A DNA stretch of 20,170 nt from an uncultured Collinsella sp. (GTDB lineage: Bacteria > Actinomycetota > Coriobacteriia > Coriobacteriales > Coriobacteriaceae). The stretch covers positions 1 through 20,170 of the forward strand of contig USHR01000009.1 of NCBI GenBank assembly GCA_900554495.1, given 5' to 3'. Position numbers and translations under genes: made by a program. The notes under the pieces are model-generated. The model had not been told where the DNA came from and searched no databases. It saw only the letters and a list, made by a program, of their open reading frames with translations. Each line of letters opens with the position of its first letter. The first letter of the stretch is position 1. Positions 5,092-13,368 of the stretch are shown one piece after another.

Positions 5092-7719
5092 ATGAGAATC
5101 GATAAGCTAGCAATGACGTCGCGCGAGGCGTTGCAGACCGCCATGAGCACGGCTGCCGATGCGCAGGCCGGCGCGGTGGAGCCGATTCACCTGCTGTCTG
5201 CCCTGCTCGGTGCCGGCGAGCGCAATATCTCCGTGATCATCGAGCGCATCGGCGCTGATCCGGCCCAGCTCGCACGCTCCACGCAGGATGCCGTCGACCG
5301 CGCGCCCAAGGTTTCGGGCGAGGGTCAGCAGATGGGCCTGTCCAACGAGCTCGTCCGCGTCATCGAAAAGGCCGAGAAGAAGGCCACCAAGATGGGCGAC
5401 AGCTTTGTGGTGACCGAGCATCTGCTGATGGCGCTTGCCGAGGACAAGGGCGAGGCTGGTCGTGTACTGCGTGACGCTGGCGTGACCAAGGAGCGCATCG
5501 AGCAGGTCTACGAGGAGCTGCGTGGCGATGACCGCGTGACGTCTGCCGAGGACAAGACCCAGTTTGAGGCGTTGGAGCAGTACGGTCGCAACATCTGCGA
5601 TCTTGCCCGCGCCGGTAAGCTCGACCCGGTCATCGGCCGTACCGACGAGATCCGCCGTACCATTCAGGTTCTGTCCCGCCGCACCAAGAACAACCCCGTG
5701 CTCATCGGTGAGCCGGGCGTCGGTAAAACGGCTATCGTCGAGGGCATCGCCCAGCGTATCGTGGCCGGCGATGTGCCGAGCACCCTGCGCGACCGCGACC
5801 TCATCGAGCTCGACATGAGCGCGTTGGTCGCCGGCGCCAAGTACCGTGGTGAGTTCGAGGACCGCTTAAAGGCCGTGCTCAAAGAAGTGCAAAAATCCGA
5901 AGGTAAGGTCATCCTGTTCATCGATGAGCTTCACACCATTGTGGGCGCGGGTGCCACCGAGGGCTCCATGGACGCAGGCAACATCCTCAAGCCGGCGCTC
6001 GCCCGTGGCGACCTGCATGCGATCGGCGCGACCACGCTCGACGAATACCGCAAGTACATCGAGAAGGACGCGGCGCTCGCCCGTCGTTTCCAGACCGTTA
6101 TGGTGAGCGAGCCTACCGTCGAGGACACCATCTCGATTCTGCGTGGCCTCAAGGAGAAGTACGAGATCTTCCACGGCGTGCACATCACCGATAGCGCGCT
6201 CGTGGCCGCCGCCGACCTCTCCGATCGCTATATCGCCGACCGCTTCCTGCCCGACAAGGCCATCGACCTGGTCGATGAGGCGGCAAGCCGCCTGCGCATG
6301 GAGCTCGACAGCATGCCGGTCGAGATTGACGCCACCACGCGTCAGCTCACCCAGCTGCAGATCGAGGAGCAGGCGCTCATGAAGGAGACCGACGACGCCT
6401 CCAAGGAGCGTCTGGAGGCCCTGCGTCAGGAGATCGCCGAGGTCCAGGAAAAACTCAACGTGCAAAAGGCTGGCTGGCTCAACCAGAAGAACGCCATCGA
6501 CCACGTGCAAGAGCTCAAGGGACAGCTCGACGAGGCCAGGAGCGAAGAGGAGCGCGCGACGCGCAATGGTGATCTGGGCCGTGCGTCCGAGCTGCGCTAC
6601 TCCGTGATTCCGGGCCTGCAACAGCAGATTCAGGATTCCGAGGCTGCGCTCGAGGCGCAAAAGCAGCAGGACGGCGAGGGCCTCAACGAACAGGTGACCT
6701 CCGATGAGATCGCCGAGGTCGTGAGTGCCTGGACCGGCGTGCCCGTGTCCAAGATGATGCAGGGCGAGCTCGACAAGCTGAAGGGCTTGGAGGGTGAGCT
6801 GCATAAGCGCGTCATCGGCCAGGACGAGGCCGTCTCCGCCGTCGCCGCGGCCGTGCGCCGCAGCCGTGCGGGTCTCTCCGATCCGGACAAGCCCATCGGC
6901 AGCTTCTTCTTCCTGGGCCCCACCGGCGTGGGCAAGACCGAGCTCGCCAAGGCGCTTGCCGAGTGCCTGTTCGACGACGAGCGCGCGCTCGTGCGTATCG
7001 ACATGTCCGAGTACATGGAGAAGTTCAGCGTCCAGCGTCTGATCGGTGCGCCCCCGGGATACGTGGGTTACGACGAGGGCGGCCAGCTCACCGAGGCCGT
7101 GCGCCGTCGCCCCTACTCCGTGATCTTGCTCGACGAGATGGAGAAGGCCCATCCAGATGTCTTCAACGTGCTGTTGCAGGTGCTTGACGACGGCCGTCTG
7201 ACCGACGGTCAGGGTCGCCAGGTGTCCTTCAAGAACACGATTATCATCATGACGTCTAACGTGGGCTCCAAGGCTATCGCCGAGCTTTCGGGCAAGGACG
7301 AGGAGGAGATGCGCCATCAGGTCGACGCGGCCATGGCTCAGACCTTCCGCCCCGAGTTCCTCAACCGTATCGACGATATCGTGGTGTTCCATCCGCTCGG
7401 CATGGCGCAGATCGAGAAGATCGTCGACATCCAGCTCGCCGACGTCCGCGCGCGTCTGGCCAAGGAGCGCATGACGCTTGCCATCACCCCGGCGGCCAAG
7501 CAGATGCTCGCCGTGGGCGGCCTGGACCCGGTCTTTGGCGCCCGTCCGCTCAAGCGTCTGGTTCAGCGCGAGGTCGTGGATGCCATCGCCGCCGCTATCA
7601 TCGACGGCACGGTGCGCGAGGGCGATCAGGTGACGGTCGATGCCGACAAGGACGGCGGCTTTACCGTCGTGTGCGACAACACGCCGGCGGCCACCTACGA
7701 GGTCCCCGACGCCGAGTAG
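5092..7719 (+). CDS. clpB: ATP-dependent disaggregase ClpB
   Basis: ClpB is a cytoplasmic hexameric AAA+ machine that pulls proteins out of heat-induced aggregates together with DnaK/DnaJ/GrpE. The 875-residue product has the full layout. A Clp N-domain spans about 1-145. AAA module 1 has Walker A GEPGVGKT (206-213), pore tyrosine 251 in KYRGEFE and Walker B FIDELH (276-281). A coiled-coil middle domain spans about 410-530, which separates ClpB from ClpA. AAA module 2 has Walker A GPTGVGKT (609-616), pore motif GYVGYDEGG and Walker B LLDEMEKAHP. A C-terminal ClpB D2-small domain includes GARPLKR. Length is close to the E. coli protein (857). Start ATG 5092 has GAGG 7 bases upstream. It appears monocistronic, with its own leader and a terminator at 7766. 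Heat-shock control is expected but no known box is visible. Confidence 0.97.
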   Translation: MRIDKLAMTSREALQTAMSTAADAQAGAVEPIHLLSALLGAGERNISVIIERIGADPAQLARSTQDAVDRAPKVSGEGQQMGLSNELVRVIEKAEKKATKMGDSFVVTEHLLMALAEDKGEAGRVLRDAGVTKERIEQVYEELRGDDRVTSAEDKTQFEALEQYGRNICDLARAGKLDPVIGRTDEIRRTIQVLSRRTKNNPVLIGEPGVGKTAIVEGIAQRIVAGDVPSTLRDRDLIELDMSALVAGAKYRGEFEDRLKAVLKEVQKSEGKVILFIDELHTIVGAGATEGSMDAGNILKPALARGDLHAIGATTLDEYRKYIEKDAALARRFQTVMVSEPTVEDTISILRGLKEKYEIFHGVHITDSALVAAADLSDRYIADRFLPDKAIDLVDEAASRLRMELDSMPVEIDATTRQLTQLQIEEQALMKETDDASKERLEALRQEIAEVQEKLNVQKAGWLNQKNAIDHVQELKGQLDEARSEEERATRNGDLGRASELRYSVIPGLQQQIQDSEAALEAQKQQDGEGLNEQVTSDEIAEVVSAWTGVPVSKMMQGELDKLKGLEGELHKRVIGQDEAVSAVAAAVRRSRAGLSDPDKPIGSFFFLGPTGVGKTELAKALAECLFDDERALVRIDMSEYMEKFSVQRLIGAPPGYVGYDEGGQLTEAVRRRPYSVILLDEMEKAHPDVFNVLLQVLDDGRLTDGQGRQVSFKNTIIIMTSNVGSKAIAELSGKDEEEMRHQVDAAMAQTFRPEFLNRIDDIVVFHPLGMAQIEKIVDIQLADVRARLAKERMTLAITPAAKQMLAVGGLDPVFGARPLKRLVQREVVDAIAAAIIDGTVREGDQVTVDADKDGGFTVVCDNTPAATYEVPDAE

Positions 7720-7765
7720 GTTTTGGGCCATGCCTTAAAATCTACCAGCCGTCTCTAAACGCCAA

Positions 7766-7801
7766 GGGCGGCGGATCCAATTGGGTCCGCCGCCCTTTTT
7801 C
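7766..7801 (+). terminator. Strong intrinsic terminator of clpB
   Basis: GGGCGGCGGATCC and GGGTCCGCCGCCC form a 13-bp stem (one G-U) with loop AATT, followed directly by TTTTT. It ends clpB transcription before the small gene at 7851. Confidence 0.93.
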
Positions 7802-7850
7802 GTGCGACAATCGATGATATTGAACGGATGCGATGCGAGGAGCTATGCAG

Positions 7851-8045
7851 ATGAAAGACGAGATCAAGACAAGCGCGCCGGCGACCGATGCCGCACCCGC
7901 CGCACCCAAGCCTGTGCCTAAGCCGGCGCCCAAGCCGCGCGACCCCTACATCCGTGCCGAGAACGAGGACGATGACGGCTACGATCCCTACAGCGATCGC
8001 CGCCCCGAGCGCGAGCCGCTGTTCGAAGCCGACCCCTGGCGCTAG
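7851..8045 (+). CDS. Small Pro/Ala-rich acidic hypothetical protein
   Basis: A 64-residue product: a polar start (MKDEIKTSAPATDA), a Pro/Ala/Lys stretch with the repeating pattern P-K-P-V-P-K-P-A-P-K-P, then an acidic tail rich in Asp, Glu, Tyr and Arg ending in DPWR. No membrane segment or known domain is seen; it is probably disordered and cytoplasmic. I chose ATG 7851 because GAGGAG (7837-7842) lies 8 bases upstream; ATGs at 7833 and 7845 are too far or too close. It follows the clpB terminator, so it has its own promoter, which I cannot place. Codon use is like its GC-rich neighbours. Function unknown; it could be a lineage-specific small protein. Confidence 0.6.
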   Translation: MKDEIKTSAPATDAAPAAPKPVPKPAPKPRDPYIRAENEDDDGYDPYSDRRPEREPLFEADPWR

Positions 8046-8078
8046 TTGCATCAAGTAGCTAATTTGGCGATGATTTCC

Positions 8079-8110
8079 TGGGACGGGGTAGTCAAAAAAG
8101 TCCCGTCCCA
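8079..8110. repeat. 9-bp inverted repeat TGGGACGGG / CCCGTCCCA
   Basis: Perfect arms around a 14-base loop containing AAAAAAG. It lies 34 bases after the stop of the small gene. No T-run follows on either strand, so a terminator role is doubtful. It may be a dispersed palindrome. The rest of 8046-8223 shows no gene. Confidence 0.6.
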
Positions 8111-8223
8111 AATCGACTGTCCAGGGAGTCGCATTCGAGCTTGGTTGCCCTCTCAGCCACTCGGCATCCTTCGAGCAGTAATAGTGAAAAAACTTGCTTA
8201 AGTGTTAATCAAGTCAGACATAA

Positions 8224-8257
8224 TCTTGATCTCTAATTAATCAAGAATCGCTATAAT
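8224..8257 (+). promoter_or_regulatory. Promoter region with operator-like inverted repeat for the AAA ATPase gene
   Basis: TCTTGAT (8224-8230) and ATCAAGA (8240-8246) are perfect arms with a 9-base gap. A consensus -10 box TATAAT follows at 8252-8257. TTGATC at 8226 is the best -35 candidate, but the 20-base gap is long. TTAATCAAG is also repeated at 8205 and 8237. The inverted repeat overlaps where RNA polymerase would bind, which fits repression. Confidence 0.5.
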
Positions 8258-8289
8258 TTTGATTAGCTAGAGAGCAAGATTGGAGAATC

Positions 8290-9642
8290 ATGGCATTCAA
8301 CGACTTGATCGCCCAGAAAATAAAGGACTTTGAACAGCAGGGGGTTCCGCAGGTCTTTGAGCGAGACCTTGATCTAGGAAACCCACAGGAGCCAAAGCGC
8401 GACAACATCGTAAATGTGATTGTGGGGGCCCGCCGTTGTGGAAAGACGTATCGCCTGTATCAGGAGATGCGGCGGCTTCAGAGCCGGGGCGTCGAGCTTG
8501 ACCGGATGCTTTACTTCAATTTTGAGGATGAGCGCTTGCGCCCGTATGAGCCATCGCTGCTGGCGGACGTGCTCGACACGTTCTATGCGCTGTATCCTGT
8601 TGCTCGAACCGAGGGCGCTTACATTTTCTTTGACGAGATCCAGGAAATTCCCGAATGGGGTGCGTTTCTGCGGCGTGTAGTCGATACGGAGAAAGCGACC
8701 GTCTATGTGACGGGATCTTCTTCTAAGATGCTGTCCTCAGAACTTAAGAGCGAGTTCAGGGGTCGTTCTCTTGTGCGAGAGCTTTTTCCATTGAGCTTTT
8801 CGGAATACGTTCGATATAAGACGGGGAGCGTTCTCGAGTCAGATGCGACCTTTTCCCCGAGCGATGCAGCGCTGCTTCGACATCATCTGATCGGGTATCT
8901 TGAACGAGGGGGATTCATCGCGACACTTGAGCAGACGCCTGCAGACGCGATTCAGCTGCTACAGGAATATGCTTCGCGAACGGTCGCCATGGACGTCGTT
9001 GAACGTTACGACGTCAAGAACCCTCGCCTGGCATCGCTGTTCTTGACGCGGTGTATGGCATCTTCGGGACGAGAGCTGTCAGTGAACAAAGTGTACAACG
9101 AGTTCAAGAGCAGACAGATACCCGTCAGTCGTAATTCGCTCAGCGACTTACTTGAGTATTATGAGGACGCCTACCTGTTATTTTCTGTGCCGGAGTTCAC
9201 GCGTTCACTGGCAAATAACATGCGGTCTGCGTCTAAGGTCTACGCTGTCGACCCTGCGATGTTTGGAGCATTCTCTCCCGCATCGGCATTGGACCAGGGC
9301 CAGAGGCTCGAGACCGCAGTGTTCAATGCGCTAAGAAGAAGGACTCCCGCGGTGAGGACCGGCTCGGTCTGCCGCCTGCTAATCAAAGAGAAGAGCAAAA
9401 GCCATGAGGTGGACTTTGTGGCTGGGGATGCGCTTCTCATGCGGGCTTATAGCCTGATTCAGGTGAGTGCGGATATGGCAAGTGAGAAAACGCGCGAGCG
9501 CGAAATCGCCGCGCTTGATGCCTCGATGGCCCAGTTTGATCTTGGCGAGTCGGCAATCGTTACCATGGATGAACAGACCGATATTCCATGCGAGCACGGT
9601 GTGGTACACGTTATGCCCGCATGGAAGTGGCTCCTTGCCTAA
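8290..9642 (+). CDS. AAA ATPase with DUF4143-type C-terminal domain
   Basis: The 450-residue product has the layout of the widespread bacterial ATPases annotated as AAA_14/DUF4143. The N-terminal ATPase has Walker A GARRCGKT (46-53), Walker B YIFFDE (111-116), sensor-like VTGSSSKML (140-148) and RGRS with conserved arginines near 157-159. A helical, winged-helix-like middle follows. The end (roughly 330-440) contains a nuclease-fold-like stretch KSKSHEVDFV, resembling the C-terminal DUF4143 region. The physiological role of the family is poorly known; individual members have been linked to defence or to toxin-like modules, but nothing here shows that. Start ATG 8290 has GGAG 5 bases upstream. 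It stands alone, and its codon use is less GC-biased than clpB, which suggests horizontal acquisition. Confidence 0.85.
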   Translation: MAFNDLIAQKIKDFEQQGVPQVFERDLDLGNPQEPKRDNIVNVIVGARRCGKTYRLYQEMRRLQSRGVELDRMLYFNFEDERLRPYEPSLLADVLDTFYALYPVARTEGAYIFFDEIQEIPEWGAFLRRVVDTEKATVYVTGSSSKMLSSELKSEFRGRSLVRELFPLSFSEYVRYKTGSVLESDATFSPSDAALLRHHLIGYLERGGFIATLEQTPADAIQLLQEYASRTVAMDVVERYDVKNPRLASLFLTRCMASSGRELSVNKVYNEFKSRQIPVSRNSLSDLLEYYEDAYLLFSVPEFTRSLANNMRSASKVYAVDPAMFGAFSPASALDQGQRLETAVFNALRRRTPAVRTGSVCRLLIKEKSKSHEVDFVAGDALLMRAYSLIQVSADMASEKTREREIAALDASMAQFDLGESAIVTMDEQTDIPCEHGVVHVMPAWKWLLA

Positions 9643-9715
9643 TCATCTATGGGCCTGTGGGGTCAGGACCTCCTGGCTCCTTCATCACGGTTGGGGAGCA
9701 CCTTGCTGCGCCAGG

Positions 9716-11212
9716 CTAGTCCTGGGCTTTGATACTCGGCAGCAGGATCTGCGCGAGGTAGTCGGTTTCGAGCTTAGTGGCACCATCGGCCTTGCCGTCT
9801 TTACCCACCAGGTCGTTCTTGATCTGGCTATACGTATAGCGGTTGCCGGTCGTCAGCTCGACAAGCTCAATGGCCGTATCCATGGGGTAGGTCGACACGG
9901 GATTCTGCGTCCGCCCGTTGATGGTCTGGGGCACCACGTACGGATAGACGGGGCCGCTGGCGTAGACGGTATAACCGTTGCCTAGATTGGCCGCACCCAA
10001 AACCGTATCGCCTTCATCGGGCGTAAAGCTCTCGCCCTCGCGCACCGCGACGAGCGTCACGAGCGGCGTATTGGCGTCGTCGCCCAGATAGATGCATAGC
10101 GTGCTTCCGTTTTGCCAAGTTGCGACCTTGCCGTACCACTCGACGGGAATATCGAGCTGGTAGAGGTCGGTTGCCTTGTGGCGAGCGTCAGCATCACGGG
10201 ACGCCTGTGCCTTTTGCGCGCTCACGGCATTGACGGCGGCGTCGCGCCGCGCGGTTGCTGCCTGCTGGAGCACTTTGGCAGCCGCGGCGGAGCTCGCACC
10301 GCCCTCCTCGGCATACTTGGCGGCGGCATCGATCTGGTCGTCAGTCACCGTGTCGGCCGAAGGCACCTTGAGCTTAAAGGTGGCCTGGGCACTTAAATCC
10401 TGTCCATCGCTCTTAACGGTGACCTGCGTCTTGGTGGTCGGGACGGTATAGATGGTGCCGTCGGCCGCGATGGGGGAGGCAGCGATGGAGAGCGTGTAAT
10501 CGCCGGGCAGCAGTTTGATGCCGCGGCCGTGCTCGTCAACATAGAGCGTTTCGCTCACGGAGGAGCCGTCAGAATCCTGACCGCTCACCTGTACGGGAAT
10601 CTTGGAGCCAGTGGAACAGTCGAGGCCCGCGGCATGCATGCCAATCTGCACCGACATCATCGTGTGGGCATTGGCGGCGACAGCGGCAGCCTGCTCTTGC
10701 TGATATCCGTTCCAGGCAGCATAGCCTGCACCGCCGGCGACGAGCGCGACGGCCACGACACCGGCGACCATCAGATTGCGGCGCTTGGGCGACATCTTGC
10801 GATGGCGGACCTCGGCCTCGCGTGCCGAGGGAACGGACGGCAGGGGTATATCGCCCATGGCGATGGTCTCGTCCACGGCTGGTGCGGAACCCAGGCCAGG
10901 AAGCTCGCGAGTCAGCGAATCCTCGGCCGGCAAGCTGTCGAGCAAGACGGTTTCCTCGCCCGTGTCGGATTCGGGCTGGTTGCCGGCCTCGCTTTCGGTG
11001 CCTTCGTGATCTGCCTCATCCTCGGCAGGCTCAACGTCGCCTGCATCCTGATTATCGGATTGCGCCTCGGTTTCCGGCTCATCCTGCACATCAACGCCCG
11101 AATCGTCAAACGCAATCTCATCGAGTGAAATCCGGTCTAAGCTCTCCAAGGCCTCAGCGCAAGCTTCTGCATCTTGGGCCGCATCCTCTTGGCCCATCGT
11201 CTCATCATTCAT
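9716..11212 (-). CDS. Single-pass membrane protein with acidic cytoplasmic tail
   Basis: A 498-residue product I cannot assign to a named family. Residues 1-135 are very acidic and low-complexity (many D, E, Q, A), ending in the basic stretch RHRKMSPKRRN (137-147). One hydrophobic segment follows at about 148-167, so by the positive-inside rule the acidic part is cytoplasmic and the remaining 330 residues are outside. The outer part has a beta-rich domain (PVQVSG...GDYTLSIAASP, about 205-285), an Ala-rich helical stretch (about 300-350) and a C-terminal domain with W/Y-rich strands (ATWQNGSTLCIYLGDD and onward). Start ATG 11212 has GGGGGA 5 bases upstream. It converges on the AAA ATPase gene with a 73-base gap and no clear terminator. 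It could be a cell-envelope or surface-sensing protein; function unknown. Confidence 0.75.
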   Translation of the reverse strand: MNDETMGQEDAAQDAEACAEALESLDRISLDEIAFDDSGVDVQDEPETEAQSDNQDAGDVEPAEDEADHEGTESEAGNQPESDTGEETVLLDSLPAEDSLTRELPGLGSAPAVDETIAMGDIPLPSVPSAREAEVRHRKMSPKRRNLMVAGVVAVALVAGGAGYAAWNGYQQEQAAAVAANAHTMMSVQIGMHAAGLDCSTGSKIPVQVSGQDSDGSSVSETLYVDEHGRGIKLLPGDYTLSIAASPIAADGTIYTVPTTKTQVTVKSDGQDLSAQATFKLKVPSADTVTDDQIDAAAKYAEEGGASSAAAAKVLQQAATARRDAAVNAVSAQKAQASRDADARHKATDLYQLDIPVEWYGKVATWQNGSTLCIYLGDDANTPLVTLVAVREGESFTPDEGDTVLGAANLGNGYTVYASGPVYPYVVPQTINGRTQNPVSTYPMDTAIELVELTTGNRYTYSQIKNDLVGKDGKADGATKLETDYLAQILLPSIKAQD

Positions 11213-11333
11213 ACATCCCCCAAGCTCAATATCGGGACAACACTGTACCCAAAAATGGAGCCATATAAAGCGCGTGCGAAATATAAGATCCGATTTAACC
11301 TGAGCGCATCGTTCGGCCGCATCCTCGCGGCGG

Positions 11334-11375
11334 CAAAAGGCCCCCGGAACGCGAACGAATCACATTCCGGGGGCT
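11334..11375 (-). terminator. Terminator of the 11446-12453 gene
   Basis: GCCCCCGGAA (11340-11349) and TTCCGGGGGC (11365-11374) form a perfect 10-bp stem. Read on the minus strand the stem is followed by CTTTTGCC, so it ends transcription coming from the 11446-12453 gene. Confidence 0.75.
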
Positions 11376-11445
11376 CTACAATGCGTTGAGTTGCGCGGAG
11401 CCGGCTATGCTGCTTCGTGCTCAAGCGATGTCTGCGCCGGGCGCG

Positions 11446-12453
11446 TTACTCGGCGTGTGCGTAATCCACCTTGGCGCGGCGAGCGGTAGCCTTCTCCCAA
11501 TCGCTGGTGCCCTCAAAGACATCCTGCTTGTAGGGATTGCGGCCGAGCTTCTTGGCACGGTAGGCGATGTAGATGATCGCGGCGACGTTGGCGACCAGTG
11601 CGGCGATCGAGACCGCGGTAGCGGCGCCGGGGTCGAGCGTGGAGTGGGTCACAAAGATGGACTCCTCCTGGAAGTAGGGGAATACCTGGGCAAACATGCA
11701 CCAAATAGCCAGCGTAAAGGCGCGGTTCTGGATCCAGCCGCCCTTGTTCCAGATAAAGGCGGCGACGGTGGGCGCCAGCAGCAGCGCAAAGCCGCAGAAC
11801 CAGGAGTGGGTGGGCAGGCAGTTGTAGGTGTAGCAGAAGTTCCAGATATCGTAGGCGATGATGTAGACCCAGGTCATGTCGGGCCACAGCATATCGGTCT
11901 GATCCTCGGAGGCGTAGACGCTCCACCAACCGGTCATGCAGAAGATGTTGATGAGACCGGCGATGCCGTTGAACACGTTGTTCCAGCCGGCCAGCTGCGT
12001 AGCACCTTCGGAGGTGACCCAGGTGGACTCGCCCAGGACAAAGAAGTGATAGGCGCTCTCGAAGTCGGACACGACGGCGATCATGATGTTGATGGCGACG
12101 ATCACAAACGGCCATGCGCGGAACCAATGCGCCTTGCCGATCTTTCCCCACTGGTACTTAATGGCAATGAAGCCCCAGCAACCGGCGAGCGCCGCGTATA
12201 CCTTGGCGTAGTGGAACCAGCTGTTCTGGTACACATGGGTGGGGTTGGTGAGCGCCCACTCGGCACCCTGCGAAACGCCCACGGCGATGGCGACGCAGTA
12301 GATGGTCATGGCCAGCGGAGCCACGCCAAAGATGATTGCCGCGCCCAGCTTGGTGCGGCGGCCGACTTCGTTGAGCACGATCAGGCCAATAAAGACCATG
12401 GCCCAGCCGGCCCAGTGGATAAGGGTATCGCTACCCCAAACATCGAACAGCAT
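11446..12453 (-). CDS. Polytopic membrane protein, DUF5692-like
   Basis: A 335-residue very hydrophobic product with about nine or ten membrane-spanning segments and unusually many Trp, Tyr and Phe (for example WNFCYTYNCLP and THSWFCGF). I recall similar proteins annotated as DUF5692, an uncharacterised integral membrane family; that name is from memory and not checked. No transport motif that I know is visible. Polar residues inside membrane segments (ESAYHFF, PTHSW, a conserved-looking Cys pair) could bind a substrate or cofactor. The C-terminus is charged and cytoplasmic-looking. Start ATG 12453 has AAGGAG 7 bases upstream. It lies 63 bases downstream of the TetR gene on the same strand, so the two probably share an mRNA; a terminator follows at 11334. 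Function unknown, perhaps tied to the divergent oxidoreductase. Confidence 0.82.
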   Translation of the reverse strand: MLFDVWGSDTLIHWAGWAMVFIGLIVLNEVGRRTKLGAAIIFGVAPLAMTIYCVAIAVGVSQGAEWALTNPTHVYQNSWFHYAKVYAALAGCWGFIAIKYQWGKIGKAHWFRAWPFVIVAINIMIAVVSDFESAYHFFVLGESTWVTSEGATQLAGWNNVFNGIAGLINIFCMTGWWSVYASEDQTDMLWPDMTWVYIIAYDIWNFCYTYNCLPTHSWFCGFALLLAPTVAAFIWNKGGWIQNRAFTLAIWCMFAQVFPYFQEESIFVTHSTLDPGAATAVSIAALVANVAAIIYIAYRAKKLGRNPYKQDVFEGTSDWEKATARRAKVDYAHAE

Positions 12454-12471
12454 GCTGCTCTCCTTTCACAC

Positions 12472-12499
12472 GCCCGCGGCCCCTCTTCTGATCGCGGGC
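12472..12499 (-). promoter_or_regulatory. Hairpin between the TetR gene and the membrane protein gene
   Basis: GCCCGCG (12472-12478) and CGCGGGC (12493-12499) pair around 14 bases in the 63-base gap between the two minus-strand genes. No T-run follows in the direction of transcription. It may tune relative expression or protect the downstream mRNA. Confidence 0.4.
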
Positions 12500-12516
12500 A
12501 GTTTGGCCAAATGTCG

Positions 12517-13179
12517 TCAGTTCTGGGGCTTGCGCTCCGGATACTTGGCGGTATAGCCCTCGATGTGGAGTGTCGAGGCGATGATTTCCTTGACCGTTTC
12601 GTCGGGCACATCGGGGTGCGTGCGGATATACATCAAAAGGCCCATGATGAGGGTGTAGAACGTCTCGTAGACATGGTCGATGCGTAGCTCATGATGGGCG
12701 ACAAAATCCACTACGGTGGTGTCGCAGATATACTGCGCCACGCGCTGGACCACGTTGTGCAAAAAGCCGCCGTAGAGCGCGCCGCTGCTCGAGGTAAGCG
12801 TGCTCGGCAGCTCGTGGCCGCTGGCGACCAGGCGCTTAAAGAGCGGGGCGACGGTGTCGAGCGCGCCCTCGATATCACCGACGGTGCGGTCGGCGTTCCA
12901 CCGCTCGAGTTCGGAGATAAAGTCGTCGATCGCCTCGTCCATAACAGCGGTGACGGCGGCGTCCATGTCGGCGAAGTAGTGGTAGAACAATGAACGCGTG
13001 CAGCCGGCTCGCTTGGTCACGGCCGATACCGATAGGTGGGACACGCCCAGCTCGGAGCTTACGGTGCGCACGGCATCGAGGATCTCGCGACGGCGTTCGT
13101 CGCCCGTCAGGCGCTTTGCCGCGCTATCGGATGCGGGGACGGCATCGACCACAGAGGTACCTGCTGTGTTATTGCCCAT
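12517..13179 (-). CDS. TetR-family transcriptional regulator
   Basis: A 220-residue product with the TetR layout. The helix-turn-helix lies at about residues 47-71 (HLSVSAVTKRAGCTRSLFYHYFAD), with the typical ending R-S-L-F-Y-H-Y-F, after a helix at 28-45 (ERRREILDAVRTV). The rest is helical and should bind a ligand and dimerise. Such proteins usually repress their own and neighbouring genes until a small molecule binds. A polar N-terminal extension of about 25 residues precedes the DNA-binding part. Start ATG 13179 has AAAGG 10 bases upstream, a little far. It is divergent from the oxidoreductase at 13369 and upstream of the membrane protein gene; the shared region carries two copies of TTGAC-N5-GTCAA, likely its operators. 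The ligand is unknown. Confidence 0.92.
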   Translation of the reverse strand: MGNNTAGTSVVDAVPASDSAAKRLTGDERRREILDAVRTVSSELGVSHLSVSAVTKRAGCTRSLFYHYFADMDAAVTAVMDEAIDDFISELERWNADRTVGDIEGALDTVAPLFKRLVASGHELPSTLTSSSGALYGGFLHNVVQRVAQYICDTTVVDFVAHHELRIDHVYETFYTLIMGLLMYIRTHPDVPDETVKEIIASTLHIEGYTAKYPERKPQN

Positions 13180-13233
13180 GTTTTGCCGCCTTTCATCCTC
13201 TTTTGCCTGACCGTTCGCCTAACAGTCTTGAAT

Positions 13234-13279
13234 ATTGTTGACGGTTCGTCAATACTATTTTTGACACAATGTCAACAAT
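13234..13279. promoter_or_regulatory. Twin TTGAC-N5-GTCAA operators in the divergent control region
   Basis: TTGACGGTTCGTCAA (13238-13252) and TTGACACAATGTCAA (13261-13275) are two perfect 15-base palindromes with centres 23 bases apart. The outer flanks extend the symmetry: ATTGTTGAC at 13234 and GTCAACAAT at 13271 are exact complements. A weak plus-strand promoter, TTGAAT (13228) with TACTAT (13253), would be covered by the first copy. Between a TetR gene and a divergent gene, this arrangement strongly suggests the TetR binding sites. The rest of 13180-13368 is leader sequence with no other gene seen. Confidence 0.7.
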
Positions 13280-13368
13280 GGCGGGTGAACGGCATGGGGG
13301 CATGTCCGGCCTGCAAAAAAAGAGGGGCGCTGCGGTCCCGCCGGGCTGCGGCAAGAGAAGGGACAACC

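Noticed and set aside
5866..7731. Long open frame antisense to clpB
   Set aside because: It mirrors the codon pattern of a GC-rich gene, has no ribosome-binding signal or recognisable domain, and clpB is certain on the other strand. Similar antisense frames over 13255-16080 and 16928-18865 were rejected for the same reason.
7833..7850. Earlier ATGs for the small Pro/Ala-rich gene
   Set aside because: ATG 7833 lies before the GAGGAG signal and ATG 7845 is only 2 bases after it; ATG 7851 has the right spacing.
13036..13368. Longer N-terminus for the Fe-S oxidoreductase
   Set aside because: The frame is open upstream but runs through the TetR gene start and the twin operators; the ATG at 13369 has a good ribosome-binding site and starts the protein-like sequence.
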